Below, in pieces: positions 1-10,336 of a stretch of DNA of 64,000 nt (its first letter is position 1; the number at the start of each line of letters is the position of its first letter). A program made the translations under genes and the position numbers. The stretch is from Sulfuriferula nivalis (GTDB taxonomy: Bacteria; Pseudomonadota; Gammaproteobacteria; Burkholderiales; Sulfuriferulaceae). Under the pieces are notes generated by a model that was not told where the DNA came from, did not search any database, and saw only the letters and a program-made list of their open reading frames with translations. Location: NCBI RefSeq assembly GCF_009937995.1, contig NZ_AP021881.1, forward strand, positions 2,418,001 through 2,482,000, read 5' to 3'.

Positions 1-1407
1 GACTGGGTTGTTATCAATAGGCAAGATGCCGCTGTCCGCATAGCGTATCAGTGCTGGCCAACGCTTGATGCTGTAATCCAACGCGCGGGCTGTGCCGCTG
101 CCATCGGCCACTTTGACGCGAGTCTGGATTAACCAGTCATGCAGTTCGCCCAATAACGGTTTTGCCTGAGTCTGGCGCAACTGCAAACGACCTGCCGCAT
201 CCAGCTTGTCCGCAGCCTGCTCAATGGCATAGAGTGCCGCGATACGCTGCAGCGCAGCCGCTGCAATTGGACTTTGGTTGGCCGCATGCAAATCAAAGAA
301 CTTCCGACGTGCATGTGCGAAGCATGCCAGCTCAGTGATGCCTTGGGTAAATAACGCTTTATAACCAGCGTAATCGTCAACCATCAAGTGTCCTTGCCAA
401 CCTGCCAGAAAGTGCCGCGCATGCAATCCCTGTCGCCCTGGCTGATAGTCAAACACCACGATAGGCGGTGCGGATGAAGGGGATGCCAAATCACCCGTGC
501 GGTAAGCCCACAGATAAGCTTTCTTGGTTTTGCCCGCCCCGGGGTCTAATTGTGGCACTGGCGTTTCATCCGCATGCAATACACTGCGTGCCAGCAGTAA
601 TTCAGTGAGCCTGTCGACCAACGGTTGCAACGCTACCCCCACACGTCCGACCCACTCCGCCAAGGTGGAACGCGCCAGGGTCACCTGGCTGCGCTGGGCA
701 ATGTGTTCTATACGGTAGAGCGGTAAATGATCAACGAATTTACTGATCATCACCCACGCCAGCAAACCTGATGTCGCCACGCCGCCGTCGATGACGGCAG
801 CTGGAATGGGGGCGGCAGCAACGGTTTCGCAGTGGCGACAAGCATACTGTGGACGGATGTGTTGATGCACGGTGAACTGGGCAGGTTCGACATCCAGTTG
901 TTCGCTGATGTCTTCACCGATTTTGATTAACGCACCACCACACGCACCGCACTGGCAAGATGCAGGCTCATGGCGATGAATGATGCGGGGCAGATGGTCA
1001 GGCAGTGGCTGACGACCTGCGCGTGGACGCGCAGGCTTGGGGATAGCGGTTGTCGCATCTTCGGTATTAGGTGTATCTGGCTGCCCGATTTGGGCTTCAA
1101 TGGCCGTGATGTCGGCTGCCCAGCACTCATCAAACAACGCACGCTGCTCAGGCGAGAGCTGCTCGCTCTTGTTGGCGAAGCGGATGCGGCGGTAATAGGC
1201 AAGTTCCAGTACCAAAGCCTGGTTCTTGAGTTCGGCGTGCTGGATTTGCTTAGTCAGCGTGAGGATTTGTGCGGTGTTTTGCTGGAGTAATACTGTGTTT
1301 TGTTGAATGAGTTCAGCATCCTGTTTAACCTGCGCCAACAGCTTATCCACATACGCCGCCAAGGCGGGATCGGGGATAAATTGGGCAAGTTGTTGGGCTG
1401 AATCCAT
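1..1407 (-). CDS. tnpC: IS66 transposase TnpC, C-terminus cut by window edge
   Basis: This is the DDE transposase of IS66, equivalent to the first 469 codons of the 542-aa protein encoded at 30553-32181. The start ATG at 1407 begins MDSAQQLAQF. The N-terminal third is a coiled-coil region rich in Gln and Leu. It is followed by a zinc-binding stretch (Cys-x-Cys and Cys-x2-Cys pairs, CQCGACGG and CRHC) and the catalytic core, with HADETPVP carrying the first catalytic Asp and DDYAGYKALF the second. The final part with the catalytic Glu (DNNPVENAIRP in copy 2) is at or beyond the edge. The gene is the last of tnpA-tnpB-tnpC, 80 bp after tnpB. Confidence 0.95.
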   Translation of the reverse strand, partial: MDSAQQLAQFIPDPALAAYVDKLLAQVKQDAELIQQNTVLLQQNTAQILTLTKQIQHAELKNQALVLELAYYRRIRFANKSEQLSPEQRALFDECWAADITAIEAQIGQPDTPNTEDATTAIPKPARPRAGRQPLPDHLPRIIHRHEPASCQCGACGGALIKIGEDISEQLDVEPAQFTVHQHIRPQYACRHCETVAAAPIPAAVIDGGVATSGLLAWVMISKFVDHLPLYRIEHIAQRSQVTLARSTLAEWVGRVGVALQPLVDRLTELLLARSVLHADETPVPQLDPGAGKTKKAYLWAYRTGDLASPSSAPPIVVFDYQPGRQGLHARHFLAGWQGHLMVDDYAGYKALFTQGITELACFAHARRKFFDLHAANQSPIAAAALQRIAALYAIEQAADKLDAAGRLQLRQTQAKPLLGELHDWLIQTRVKVADGSGTARALDYSIKRWPALIRYADSGILPIDNNPV

Positions 1408-1487
1408 GCTTGAATTATACCATTTCACCCCGCCTGAAACCAGCAATAATGCGGGTTTCAGGCATGTTTTTACTGAATCATGAGTGG

Positions 1488-1847
1488 CTACACCTGCCAG
1501 TGGGCAGGGGCTGGGGCACTGAGTCTTTGCCAGTCGATACCTGTGATCAGCCAGTCCCACTGTGTGGGGGTTAAAGGATGGGTGATGGCAGCGATGTCTG
1601 GCCAGGTGAAGTGACCACGATGCAGTCGGCGTTGGCACAACCAGACCCCTGTGCCATCCCAGACCAGGAGCTTGACCCGCGTTTGGCGACGATTACGGAA
1701 GGCGTAGGCGGCGCCGTCGCAGGGACTGCGACCCAGGCGGTGCTGGATGCGCTGGGAAAGGCCATCTATGCCGATGCGCATGTCCACGGGTTCGATGACT
1801 AGCCAGACCTGGGTGGCGATGGGGCTGATGGGATGGGCAGATATCAT
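1488..1847 (-). CDS. tnpB: IS66 accessory protein TnpB
   Basis: A 119-aa protein of the IS66 Orf2/TnpB family (PF05717). The N-terminal half carries the family pattern PVDMRIGIDGLSQRIQ, followed by AYAFRNRRQTRVKLLVWDGTGVWLCQRRL, where the family normally has FVFRNRRRDRIKLLYWDGNG. It is required with TnpA and TnpC for IS66 transposition, but its biochemical role is not established. The gene overlaps tnpA by 4 bp (ATGA), the coupled arrangement usual for this family. It is identical to the copy at 30113-30472. Confidence 0.95.
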   Translation of the reverse strand: MISAHPISPIATQVWLVIEPVDMRIGIDGLSQRIQHRLGRSPCDGAAYAFRNRRQTRVKLLVWDGTGVWLCQRRLHRGHFTWPDIAAITHPLTPTQWDWLITGIDWQRLSAPAPAHWQV

Positions 1848-2149
1848 GGCAGTTGCCGCAACAAGTCAATTAGCCAGGGCGTGCTAGCAATGGGAAGCTC
1901 TACCCGCCAGCCAGTGGGGCTGTGGAGCTGGAGCGTGCCCGTGACAGGCGCAGGTTGAACACTGACGGGGATGAGGGTTAGCGGTGGCTGGCGCGTGAGA
2001 TTGGGCGCTGTTGTCAGCTGGCTGCGCCAGCGATAAAAGGTCTTGGCACATAAGCCGTGCTGGGTGCAATAAGCTGTGACGGTCAGTTTGGTTTGTTGCC
2101 AAGCGGTAAGGTGCGTTTGCCAAAAATCAGGCGTGTGTCGAGTAGCCAT
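1844..2149 (-). CDS. tnpA: IS66 accessory protein TnpA
   Basis: A 101-aa first protein of IS66. It contains a helix-turn-helix segment of the transposase-8/IS66 Orf1 type (WQQTKLTVTAYCTQHGLCAKTFYRWRSQL), expected to bind the element's ends. It starts 80 bp inside the right inverted repeat and is followed with a 4-bp overlap by tnpB. It is identical in sequence to the copy at 29811-30116. Confidence 0.93.
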   Translation of the reverse strand: MATRHTPDFWQTHLTAWQQTKLTVTAYCTQHGLCAKTFYRWRSQLTTAPNLTRQPPLTLIPVSVQPAPVTGTLQLHSPTGWRVELPIASTPWLIDLLRQLP

Positions 2150-2228
2150 CTAGCGTGCCTTTCATAAAAAAGCAGCTAGATTGCATGAGTTTGGCGGGCA
2201 ATGACAGGTGGATGGGCTGGACGCTTAC

Positions 2229-2593
2229 GTAACAGCAGCCAAAGAGTATTTACCAAAAAAAGCAACCAACGGAAGTGCGCGCATTTTCTCACTCCGTTGT
2301 GTTAATGGACGCTTTGTCGGAGTTACTTCGGTCAGATAACGCTGCATAGCCTTCTCGAATGTAAGGCGTTCTGCTGGCGCTCGTTGAATAAATAACCCGC
2401 GCACCATTTCATCTTCTGTACGGCGCGACCAATCCTCGGCATCCTTCTTTAGCCGAAAAGTTTTAATGGTTGTCGGGAAGCCTTTCTTCCGAATTACAGC
2501 CTTCCATGTACCAGAAGGTGTCTTATTGATGGTAGCTATATTTGCCTCCGAAATCACAGCACTGTACCGACACTGTACCTTCCGATGAAACAA
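2229..2593 (-). pseudogene. Tyrosine recombinase (integrase), N-terminal fragment cut by IS66
   Basis: About 120 codons remain of a phage-type integrase. The stretch TPSGTWKAVIRKKGFPTTIKTFRLKKDAEDWSRRTEDEM is the usual N-terminal arm-binding domain (typical form: GkWrAqVRrkGyp..skTF..kadAeaWar..E.em). It is followed by the start of the SAM-like core-binding domain (LTFEKAMQRYLTEVTP). The catalytic R-H-R-Y domain is missing because the IS66 terminus at 2228 interrupts the frame. The start is uncertain: an ATG at 2593 gives an N-terminal extension, while a GGAGG motif lies inside the frame before ANIATI, with no ATG there. The gene reads away from the tRNA at 2639-2715, which is how island integrases usually sit next to their tRNA attachment site. 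Confidence 0.85.
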
Positions 2594-2599
2594 AAGACA

Positions 2600-2630
2600 A
2601 ATGGGTTACGACTTATCATCGTAACCCATT
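2600..2630 (-). terminator. Stem-loop terminator downstream of tRNA
   Basis: A perfect 10-bp inverted repeat (aatgggttac / gtaacccatt) with an 11-nt loop lies 8 bp beyond the CCA end of the tRNA. On the minus strand it is followed by a T-rich run (tgtcttttgttt), and on the plus strand by gttttt, so it may work in both directions. It would end the rpoD-side tRNA transcript. Confidence 0.6.
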
Positions 2631-2638
2631 GTTTTTAC

Positions 2639-2715
2639 TGGTGGGTCTGCACGGACTTGAACCGTGGACCAAAGGATTATGAGTCCTCTGCTCTAACCAA
2701 CTGAGCTACAGACCC
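2639..2715 (-). tRNA. tRNA with CAU anticodon (probably Ile2, alternatively elongator Met)
   Basis: A 77-nt cloverleaf read on the minus strand: acceptor GGGTCTG pairs with CAGACCC, the D-arm is GCTCAGTTGGTTAGAGC, the anticodon loop CTCATAA gives anticodon CAT, the T-arm contains GGTTCAAGTCC, and the 3' end has an encoded CCA. The anticodon stem-loop GACTCATAATC and the variable loop TTGGTC resemble E. coli tRNA-Ile2 (lysidine-modified CAU) more than tRNA-Met, so Ile2 is favoured. It lies directly beyond the rpoD stop and beside an integrase fragment, and its 3' end is the likely attachment site of the island to the left. Confidence 0.9.
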
Positions 2716-2760
2716 GAAGAGGCAGGATTATAGCGGTTTTGCCATAACTTTGCCAGTAAC

Positions 2761-4665
<1,905 letters not shown>

Positions 4666-4780
4666 AATGAAGATTTCCAATATTGCTACTGAGTATGCAG
4701 CCTGAATCGGACAACATACCTACTAAAAAAGATAATTATACCAGCCAACACGCTATTTTTGATGCACAATAGTCGGTTAC

Positions 4781-6487
4781 TTAGCGTAATTGCTGTAATT
4801 CCAGTTTTTCTGCCGCGCTTAAATCACGCAGCGATTTTTGTGCCAATGTTTGTAATCGTTGCTGTCGATATGTATTTTGCAACTGCGCCAAAGCCAGTTC
4901 AAAATCAGGCAATATATCCAAATCAGCATCCCAATCCATCATTTCGGCAGCACACTGTTCAACCACATCAGCATTTGGCAAATTTTTAGCTTGCTCTATC
5001 AATGAAGTCGTACTCAATTGGGGGTTGCTATGCATAATTTCAACCAACAATCGCAAAGTTTGCGTATCCGCGTCATTTTGTGACAGCAATTCATTTGTCA
5101 ATTGCAACAATAATGCAGGCTGAAACAAGGCCATACGTAGCAACTTACGACTAATTGATGTGGGCGCAGGTCGTGATGCGCGCGCCAATGTAACAGCAGG
5201 TTTACGATAAGCCTTAAGCTGCCATATTGTCGCCAAATCAGCCATGTCAATTTGCGCCAGCTCGGCCGCACGTTTGCGTAACATCAACGCCAGATTTGGT
5301 GCCTGCACTTGCGCTATCAATGGCTGCAAGGCCTTTAAAAATGCACTTTTACCTTCGTCTACCGTTAAATCATATTGCTGCGCAATTTGCTTGAACAAAT
5401 AAGCCGATAATGGCATCACCGCTTGCGTCAACAGCGCTTCAAATCCATCCTGTCCAAATTCCCTGATATAACTATCCGGGTCATGGCCATCGGGCAAAAA
5501 CAGAAATCCTAAGCGACTGCTATCAGTCAGCATGCTCAAACTATGTTCCAGCGCCCGCCAGGCTGCACGCTGCCCTGCACTGTCCCCATCAAAACAGAAC
5601 ACCAGCTCTTCGGTATGACGTAACAGCTTTTGGATATGAATGCCTGTAGTAGCAGTACCCAATGTCGCCACAGCATAACCTACACCATGCTGCGCTAAAG
5701 CGACAACGTCCATGTAACCTTCTACAATAATAACTTTGCCTGCATCCCGAATTGCTCGACGAGCCTGAAACAGTCCGTATAATTCGCTGCCTTTTTGGAA
5801 CAATGGCGTTTCAGGGGAATTCAAATACTTGGGCTCACCTTTATCCAGCACTCGCCCGCCAAAGCCAATGACATCACCCTTCTGGTTGACAATCGGAAAC
5901 ATAATGCGTTCACGAAAACGGTCATAACGCTGCCCCGCATCATTCACCACCACCAGACCTGCCTCATGCAATACAGGATCTGCATAATGAGGAAATACTA
6001 CCTGTAAATTCTGCCAGCCATCTGGCGCATAGCCCAAGCCAAAGCGCGCGGCAATTTCGCCTGTGAGTCCTCGTCTTTTCAAATACGCAATTGCTTCAGG
6101 TGAGGCTTTTAACTGCTGCCGATAATACTGTTCAGCCTGACGCATGACATCAACCAGACTCGCAGTTTGCTGCGCACGTACAGGATTGACCACTGCCGAT
6201 TCAGGCACTTGCATACCAGCCTGATCAGCCAACGCTTTAATCGCATCAACATAATTCAGACCCGCATACTCCATCATAAAACCTATGGCGGTACCATGCG
6301 CACCACAACCGAAACAATGATAAAACTGTTTAGTTGGAGAAACGGTAAATGAAGGAGATTTTTCGTTGTGAAATGGGCAACAGGCTTGATAGTTTGCGCC
6401 TGCTTTTTTGAGCGGAACCCGCTTATCAATGACATCTACTATGTCAACACGATTTAACAGGGTTTGAATAAAATCCTGCGGAATCAT
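4781..6487 (-). CDS. dnaG: DNA primase DnaG
   Basis: A 568-aa primase that makes RNA primers at the replication fork. The N-terminal CHC2 zinc finger is seen at about residues 36-65 (CCPFHNEKSPSF then YHCFGCGAHG). It is followed by the catalytic core with the Toprim domain (IIVEGYMDVVALAQHGV, with the acidic Glu, and FCFDGDSAGQRAAWRAL, carrying the DxD-type metal ligands). The less conserved C-terminal DnaB-binding helicase-interaction domain follows. Length is normal for the family. It follows yqeY by 43 bp and precedes rpoD, the classic macromolecular-synthesis operon. Confidence 0.97.
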   Translation of the reverse strand: MIPQDFIQTLLNRVDIVDVIDKRVPLKKAGANYQACCPFHNEKSPSFTVSPTKQFYHCFGCGAHGTAIGFMMEYAGLNYVDAIKALADQAGMQVPESAVVNPVRAQQTASLVDVMRQAEQYYRQQLKASPEAIAYLKRRGLTGEIAARFGLGYAPDGWQNLQVVFPHYADPVLHEAGLVVVNDAGQRYDRFRERIMFPIVNQKGDVIGFGGRVLDKGEPKYLNSPETPLFQKGSELYGLFQARRAIRDAGKVIIVEGYMDVVALAQHGVGYAVATLGTATTGIHIQKLLRHTEELVFCFDGDSAGQRAAWRALEHSLSMLTDSSRLGFLFLPDGHDPDSYIREFGQDGFEALLTQAVMPLSAYLFKQIAQQYDLTVDEGKSAFLKALQPLIAQVQAPNLALMLRKRAAELAQIDMADLATIWQLKAYRKPAVTLARASRPAPTSISRKLLRMALFQPALLLQLTNELLSQNDADTQTLRLLVEIMHSNPQLSTTSLIEQAKNLPNADVVEQCAAEMMDWDADLDILPDFELALAQLQNTYRQQRLQTLAQKSLRDLSAAEKLELQQLR

Positions 6488-6530
6488 GGCTTGTCCTTAA
6501 TCAGTGTGAGTACATTAACCCACGCAAGAT

Positions 6531-6977
6531 TTAACCAGCTAATTGAGCCTTGATACGTGTAGAAACTTGCGCCATATCAGCGCGTCCAGCCAACTTAGGC
6601 TTGACTGCCGCCATGACCTTACCCATATCTTTAATACCAGCCGCACCTGTTTCCGCTACGGCCGCAACGATGACGCTATCAATTTCAGCATCATTCGCCG
6701 CTTCTGGCATATAAGTTTGCAATACGCTAATTTCAAAATGCTCAACATCTGCCAACTCTTGACGACCGGCAGCTTCGTACTGGCTAATCGAATCGCGACG
6801 CTGTTTAAGCATTTTATCGATAATAGCGATAATTTGCGCATCATCGAGTTCTATACGTTCATCGACCTCAATTTGCTTGATTGCAGCTAGCAACAAGCGT
6901 ATCGCCCCCAAACGCGCCGTTTCTTTGGCACGCATGGCTGACTTCATATCTTCGGTGATGACAGCTTTCAAACTCAT
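6531..6977 (-). CDS. GatB/YqeY domain protein
   Basis: A 148-aa protein of the YqeY family (PF09424), which resembles the C-terminal tRNA-binding region of the amidotransferase subunit GatB. Visible family features are the helical start MSLKAVITEDMKSAMRAKETARLGAIRLLLAAIKQ, the middle IDKMLKQRRDSISQYEAAGRQELADVEHFEISVL, and the end IKDMGKVMAAVKPKLAGRADM. The exact cellular role is unsettled. It lies between rpsU and dnaG, 9 bp after the rpsU stop, as in many Betaproteobacteria. Confidence 0.93.
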   Translation of the reverse strand: MSLKAVITEDMKSAMRAKETARLGAIRLLLAAIKQIEVDERIELDDAQIIAIIDKMLKQRRDSISQYEAAGRQELADVEHFEISVLQTYMPEAANDAEIDSVIVAAVAETGAAGIKDMGKVMAAVKPKLAGRADMAQVSTRIKAQLAG

Positions 6978-6986
6978 GACGGGTTT

Positions 6987-7199
6987 TTAGTACATTTTTG
7001 GTGGTAATGTTTGGCTGCGGATACGCTTGAAATGACGTTTAACCGCTGCTGCCAACTTACGTTTACGCTCTGCTGTAGGTTTTTCATAAAACTCACGAGC
7101 ACGCAATTCGGTCAAAAGACCTGTTTTCTCAACAGTACGTTTAAAACGACGCATCGCGACTTCAAACGGCTCATTTTCCTTAACACGAACACTAGGCAT
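6987..7199 (-). CDS. rpsU: 30S ribosomal protein S21
   Basis: A 70-aa basic protein beginning [21 protein letters not shown], the canonical S21 start. The C-terminus is rich in Arg and Lys ([23 protein letters not shown]). An upstream in-frame start gives a 22-residue hydrophobic extension that is not part of S21 and would begin at or before the -10 box, so it is rejected. First gene of the rpsU-yqeY-dnaG-rpoD operon, with its promoter at 7237-7265. Confidence 0.97.
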   Translation of the reverse strand: MPSVRVKENEPFEVAMRRFKRTVEKTGLLTELRAREFYEKPTAERKRKLAAAVKRHFKRIRSQTLPPKMY

Positions 7200-7236
7200 G
7201 TAATCTAAACTCCAAAAGAGGGCAATAAAAACGAAG

Positions 7237-7265
7237 ATTATAACCCTTATTTTGCTTTTTACCAA
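7237..7265 (-). promoter_or_regulatory. Sigma-70 promoter of the rpsU operon
   Basis: On the minus strand there is a -35 TTGGTA (7260-7265), a 17-bp spacer and a perfect -10 TATAAT (7237-7242), about 38 bp upstream of the rpsU start. The spacing is ideal. Confidence 0.7.
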
Positions 7266-7327
7266 TACAAAACATCAGCTTTACATTTACGCATTGTTAT
7301 TTACAAGCTTCTGCTAAAATGTGCGTT

Positions 7328-8986
7328 ATGGCATATCAAGTATTAGCGCGTAAATGGCGCCCCAAAACTTTTACCGAGCTGGCAGGTCAGGCGCATGTAG
7401 TACGAGCGTTAAGCAACGCCCTTACGCAAAATCGCCTGCACCATGCCTATCTGTTCACAGGCACCCGTGGTGTTGGCAAAACCACCGTTGCACGTATATT
7501 AGCCAAGGCACTTAACTGCGAAACTGGCATTACCGCGACGCCATGCGGTGTGTGCTCAGCCTGTACGCAAATTGATGCCGGGCGATTTGTCGATTTACTC
7601 GAGCTGGATGCCGCATCAAACACTGGCATAGACAATATGCGCGAAGTGCTCGACAACGCGCAATACGCACCAACAGTCGGTCGCTACAAGGTCTACATTA
7701 TCGACGAAGTACACATGCTCTCCAAGGCAGCGTTTAACTCCATGCTTAAAACTCTGGAAGAACCGCCTGAGCACGTCAAATTCATACTAGCGACCACTGA
7801 TCCACAAAAAATCCCGATTACCGTCCTTTCACGCTGCTTGCAATTTAATCTCAAACAAATGCCCCCCGAACTGGTAGGCGAACACCTGACCAAAGTACTT
7901 ACCGCGGAGAATGTTGAATTCCAGCCTGCCGCGCTACCGCTGATCGCCCGTGCTGCACAAGGCAGTATGCGTGATGCGCTATCGTTGCTGGATCAGGCGA
8001 TTGCCTATGGTAGCGGTGTCGTACTCGCTGAAACCGTGCAAAACATGCTCGGCACATTAGATCAGCGCTACCTGTTCGACATTTTGTATACCCTGATTAA
8101 TCAGGATGGCGTTGAACTGCTCAAGCTTGCAGATAATATGGCGACACGCAGCATAGACTTTGATATTGCGCTGCAAGATTTAGCCGCACTATTACAGCAA
8201 ATCGCGCTCATACAAGTCGTACCCAACGCGCTCAGTGAAGACACGCCCGATAAAGACACGCTTAGCGATTTAGCCAGCAAGATTCCAGCGCAAATGGTTC
8301 AGCTCTATTATCAGATCAGCTTGCATGGTCGACGTGATTTAGCCCTCGCACCCGATGAGTTCGCTGGTTTCAGCATGACGCTGCTCCGCATGCTGGCATT
8401 TTATCCGCAAACCGCCCCTGCGGTTACGCCCATAGCAACGCCCCGCCCAGTTATTAAACCATCCGCAGTGATAACACCGCCGACCATAACGCCAGCACCA
8501 GTTACAGCAGCGACCGAACCCGCAATAACACAAGCAGCACCTGTCAACCAGCCTGTGCCGAATATCAGCAGCGTAACAACCAGCACCACCGCTTTTGATG
8601 GCAACTGGAGCAATCTTGTCAGCCAGCTAAAATTAGGTGCATTGGCACGCATGCTTGCAGTGCAGTGCGAATTAACCTCTTATGACGATGACAGCCTGCA
8701 GCTTAGCGTTTCTGCCGAGCACAAACATCTGCTGGACAAGCCTTACCACGATAAATTACGTGAATCACTGGTCGCACATTTTAATCGCCCGATAAAGCTG
8801 AATATCAGTGTCGCCGAAACAGCTATCGCCAATTCACCAATACAGCAACAGAACGAAGCACGAGCGGAACGTCAGACTCAAGCAGACACCAGCATCAGCA
8901 CGCATCCATTTACTATAGATGCAGTTAATTTACTCGACGCACGCGTCGCCAATACACAAGCTATCGATCAATCAACCAAGGAGTAA
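7328..8986 (+). CDS. dnaX: DNA polymerase III subunits tau/gamma
   Basis: The clamp-loader ATPase, 552 aa from [15 protein letters not shown] (an ATG three codons upstream is possible). Walker A GTRGVGKT is at about residues 45-52, followed by a four-cysteine zinc module ([18 protein letters not shown]), Walker [14 protein letters not shown], the sensor/SRC region ([18 protein letters not shown]), a Pro/Thr-rich linker around residues 360-420 and a C-terminal tau-like domain. No frameshift signal for a separate gamma product was recognised. It starts a co-directional run dnaX-ybaB-recR-HIT, with 4 bp to ybaB. Confidence 0.97.
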   Translation: MAYQVLARKWRPKTFTELAGQAHVVRALSNALTQNRLHHAYLFTGTRGVGKTTVARILAKALNCETGITATPCGVCSACTQIDAGRFVDLLELDAASNTGIDNMREVLDNAQYAPTVGRYKVYIIDEVHMLSKAAFNSMLKTLEEPPEHVKFILATTDPQKIPITVLSRCLQFNLKQMPPELVGEHLTKVLTAENVEFQPAALPLIARAAQGSMRDALSLLDQAIAYGSGVVLAETVQNMLGTLDQRYLFDILYTLINQDGVELLKLADNMATRSIDFDIALQDLAALLQQIALIQVVPNALSEDTPDKDTLSDLASKIPAQMVQLYYQISLHGRRDLALAPDEFAGFSMTLLRMLAFYPQTAPAVTPIATPRPVIKPSAVITPPTITPAPVTAATEPAITQAAPVNQPVPNISSVTTSTTAFDGNWSNLVSQLKLGALARMLAVQCELTSYDDDSLQLSVSAEHKHLLDKPYHDKLRESLVAHFNRPIKLNISVAETAIANSPIQQQNEARAERQTQADTSISTHPFTIDAVNLLDARVANTQAIDQSTKE

Positions 8987-8990
8987 TACT

Positions 8991-9317
8991 ATGTTAAAAG
9001 GTGGTTTGGGCAACATGATGAAGCAAGCCCAGCAAATGCAGGAAAACATGAAAAAAATGCAAGATCAGTTAGCACTGGTTGAAATTGAGGGTGTTGCCGG
9101 CGCAGGCCTGGTTAAAGTACTGATGACCTGCCGCAACGATGTGCGTCGCGTCACCATAGACCCCAGCCTGATGAGCGACGACAAGGACATGCTTGAAGAC
9201 CTCATCGCTGCAGCCATGAACGATGCAGTACGCAAAGCAGAAGCCCTCACCCAGGAAAAAATGAGCGGCTTCACCGCAGGCATGAACTTACCTGCAGGCT
9301 TCAAACTGCCATTCTAA
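8991..9317 (+). CDS. Nucleoid-associated protein YbaB/EbfC
   Basis: A 108-aa protein starting [24 protein letters not shown], the typical N-terminal helix of the YbaB/EbfC family. The family signature [29 protein letters not shown] follows. It forms dimers that bind DNA. The start is fixed by the AAGGAG ribosome binding site just upstream; a longer in-frame reading runs back into dnaX and is rejected. It lies between dnaX and recR, its nearly universal position. Confidence 0.96.
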   Translation: MLKGGLGNMMKQAQQMQENMKKMQDQLALVEIEGVAGAGLVKVLMTCRNDVRRVTIDPSLMSDDKDMLEDLIAAAMNDAVRKAEALTQEKMSGFTAGMNLPAGFKLPF

Positions 9318-9324
9318 CTCACGC

Positions 9325-9930
9325 ATGAAATCACCCACACGCCTCGCTGATTTGATCACAGCCCTGCGCACCTTACCGGGCATAGGTCCAAAATCAGCAC
9401 AGCGTATGGCGTACCATCTGTTACAACGCGACCGTAAAGGTGCCGCCAAATTAGGTGCTGCCATAGATCGCGCACTCACCGAGCTCATGCATTGCGAATT
9501 ATGCAATGACTTTAGCGAAACCCCCATCTGTCCTGTTTGCGCATCGAACGAACGGGATACCAGCCAGCTCGCCGTGGTGGAAATGCCCACCGACTTGCTG
9601 ATGATGGAGCATACGCAAAACTATCATGGCCTGTATTTTGTGCTGATGGGACGACTGTCACCGTTAGATGGCATCGGTCCGCGAGAAATCCACCTTGACC
9701 GACTCATCCAGCGCGCCAGCAATGGTGTCGTGCAAGAAGTCATCCTGGCGACCAATTTCACCATGGAAGGCGAGGCCACAGCCCATGCGATTACCGAACT
9801 CCTGCATGCGCGCGGCATCGCTGTCAGCCGTATTGCGCGCGGCATACCCGTAGGTGGTGAATTAGAACATATCGATTCCGGCACCTTGGCACAGGCACTC
9901 ACTGACAGGCGACGTTATGACTCAAAATAA
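9325..9930 (+). CDS. recR: Recombination protein RecR
   Basis: A 201-aa protein that works with RecO and RecF to load RecA on gapped DNA. The N-terminal helix-hairpin-helix is [20 protein letters not shown]. The Cys4 zinc finger is at about residues 57-72 ([16 protein letters not shown]). The Toprim domain has [14 protein letters not shown] and the C-terminal Walker-like region [22 protein letters not shown]. It lies 7 bp after ybaB and overlaps the next gene by 14 bp. Confidence 0.97.
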   Translation: MKSPTRLADLITALRTLPGIGPKSAQRMAYHLLQRDRKGAAKLGAAIDRALTELMHCELCNDFSETPICPVCASNERDTSQLAVVEMPTDLLMMEHTQNYHGLYFVLMGRLSPLDGIGPREIHLDRLIQRASNGVVQEVILATNFTMEGEATAHAITELLHARGIAVSRIARGIPVGGELEHIDSGTLAQALTDRRRYDSK

Positions 9931-10336
9931 CTGTGATTTATGCCAGACGGCTGGCGGCGAAATACTCTGGCAAGATGCTTACTGTCGTGTGATATTGGTT
10001 GACGACCCAGCCTACCCCGGTTTCTGCCGCGTGATTTGGCGTGAGCACGTCAAAGAAATGAGCGACCTCACCCCCACCGAGCAAAACCGCCTGATGCGCA
10101 CCGTATTCGCAGTTGAATCCGCCATCAGAGAAGCACTCAAACCTGACAAAATCAACCTTGCCAGTTTAGGCAACATGGTGCCGCATTTACACTGGCACGT
10201 GATCCCCAGATTCACGCACGACAGCCATTTTCCCAATCCGATCTGGGGGCAAGCGCTGCGTGAGAACACAGCACAACCCAATAGTAACCTGATCGCTAGC
10301 GTACTAAGGCTAACGCTGGCGCAGCAACTGTCTTAA
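9917..10336 (+). CDS. HIT family protein (histidine-triad hydrolase)
   Basis: A 139-aa histidine-triad protein. The catalytic motif HLHWHVIPR is at residues 90-98 (H-x-H-x-H). The N-terminal half has [18 protein letters not shown], the usual beta-sheet and helix of the fold. A Cys-x2-Cys pair lies at the N-terminus (CDLC). Such proteins hydrolyse nucleoside phosphoramidates or dinucleotides; the substrate here is not known. It overlaps recR by 14 bp and its 3' end overlaps the convergent phoR by 41 bp. Confidence 0.92.
   Translation: MTQNNCDLCQTAGGEILWQDAYCRVILVDDPAYPGFCRVIWREHVKEMSDLTPTEQNRLMRTVFAVESAIREALKPDKINLASLGNMVPHLHWHVIPRFTHDSHFPNPIWGQALRENTAQPNSNLIASVLRLTLAQQLS

Larger units (their letters stand above)
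1..2228 (-). mobile_element. IS66-family element, copy 1 (left part outside window)
   Basis: The three-gene set tnpA-tnpB-tnpC of an IS66-family transposon is present, read leftwards and cut by the window edge. The right terminus at 2228 ends in the inverted repeat gtaagcgtccagcccatcc (read on the minus strand), the same terminus as the complete copy at 29732-32219. The encoded proteins match that copy exactly over the shared length. The next 8 bases (2229-2236, gtaacagc) are the presumed target duplication; its partner lies outside the window. The element interrupts an integrase gene. Confidence 0.95.

Noticed and set aside
7200-7265. Hydrophobic N-terminal extension of rpsU
   Set aside because: S21 begins at MPSVRV, and the extension would start at the promoter elements, so it is not transcribed in full.
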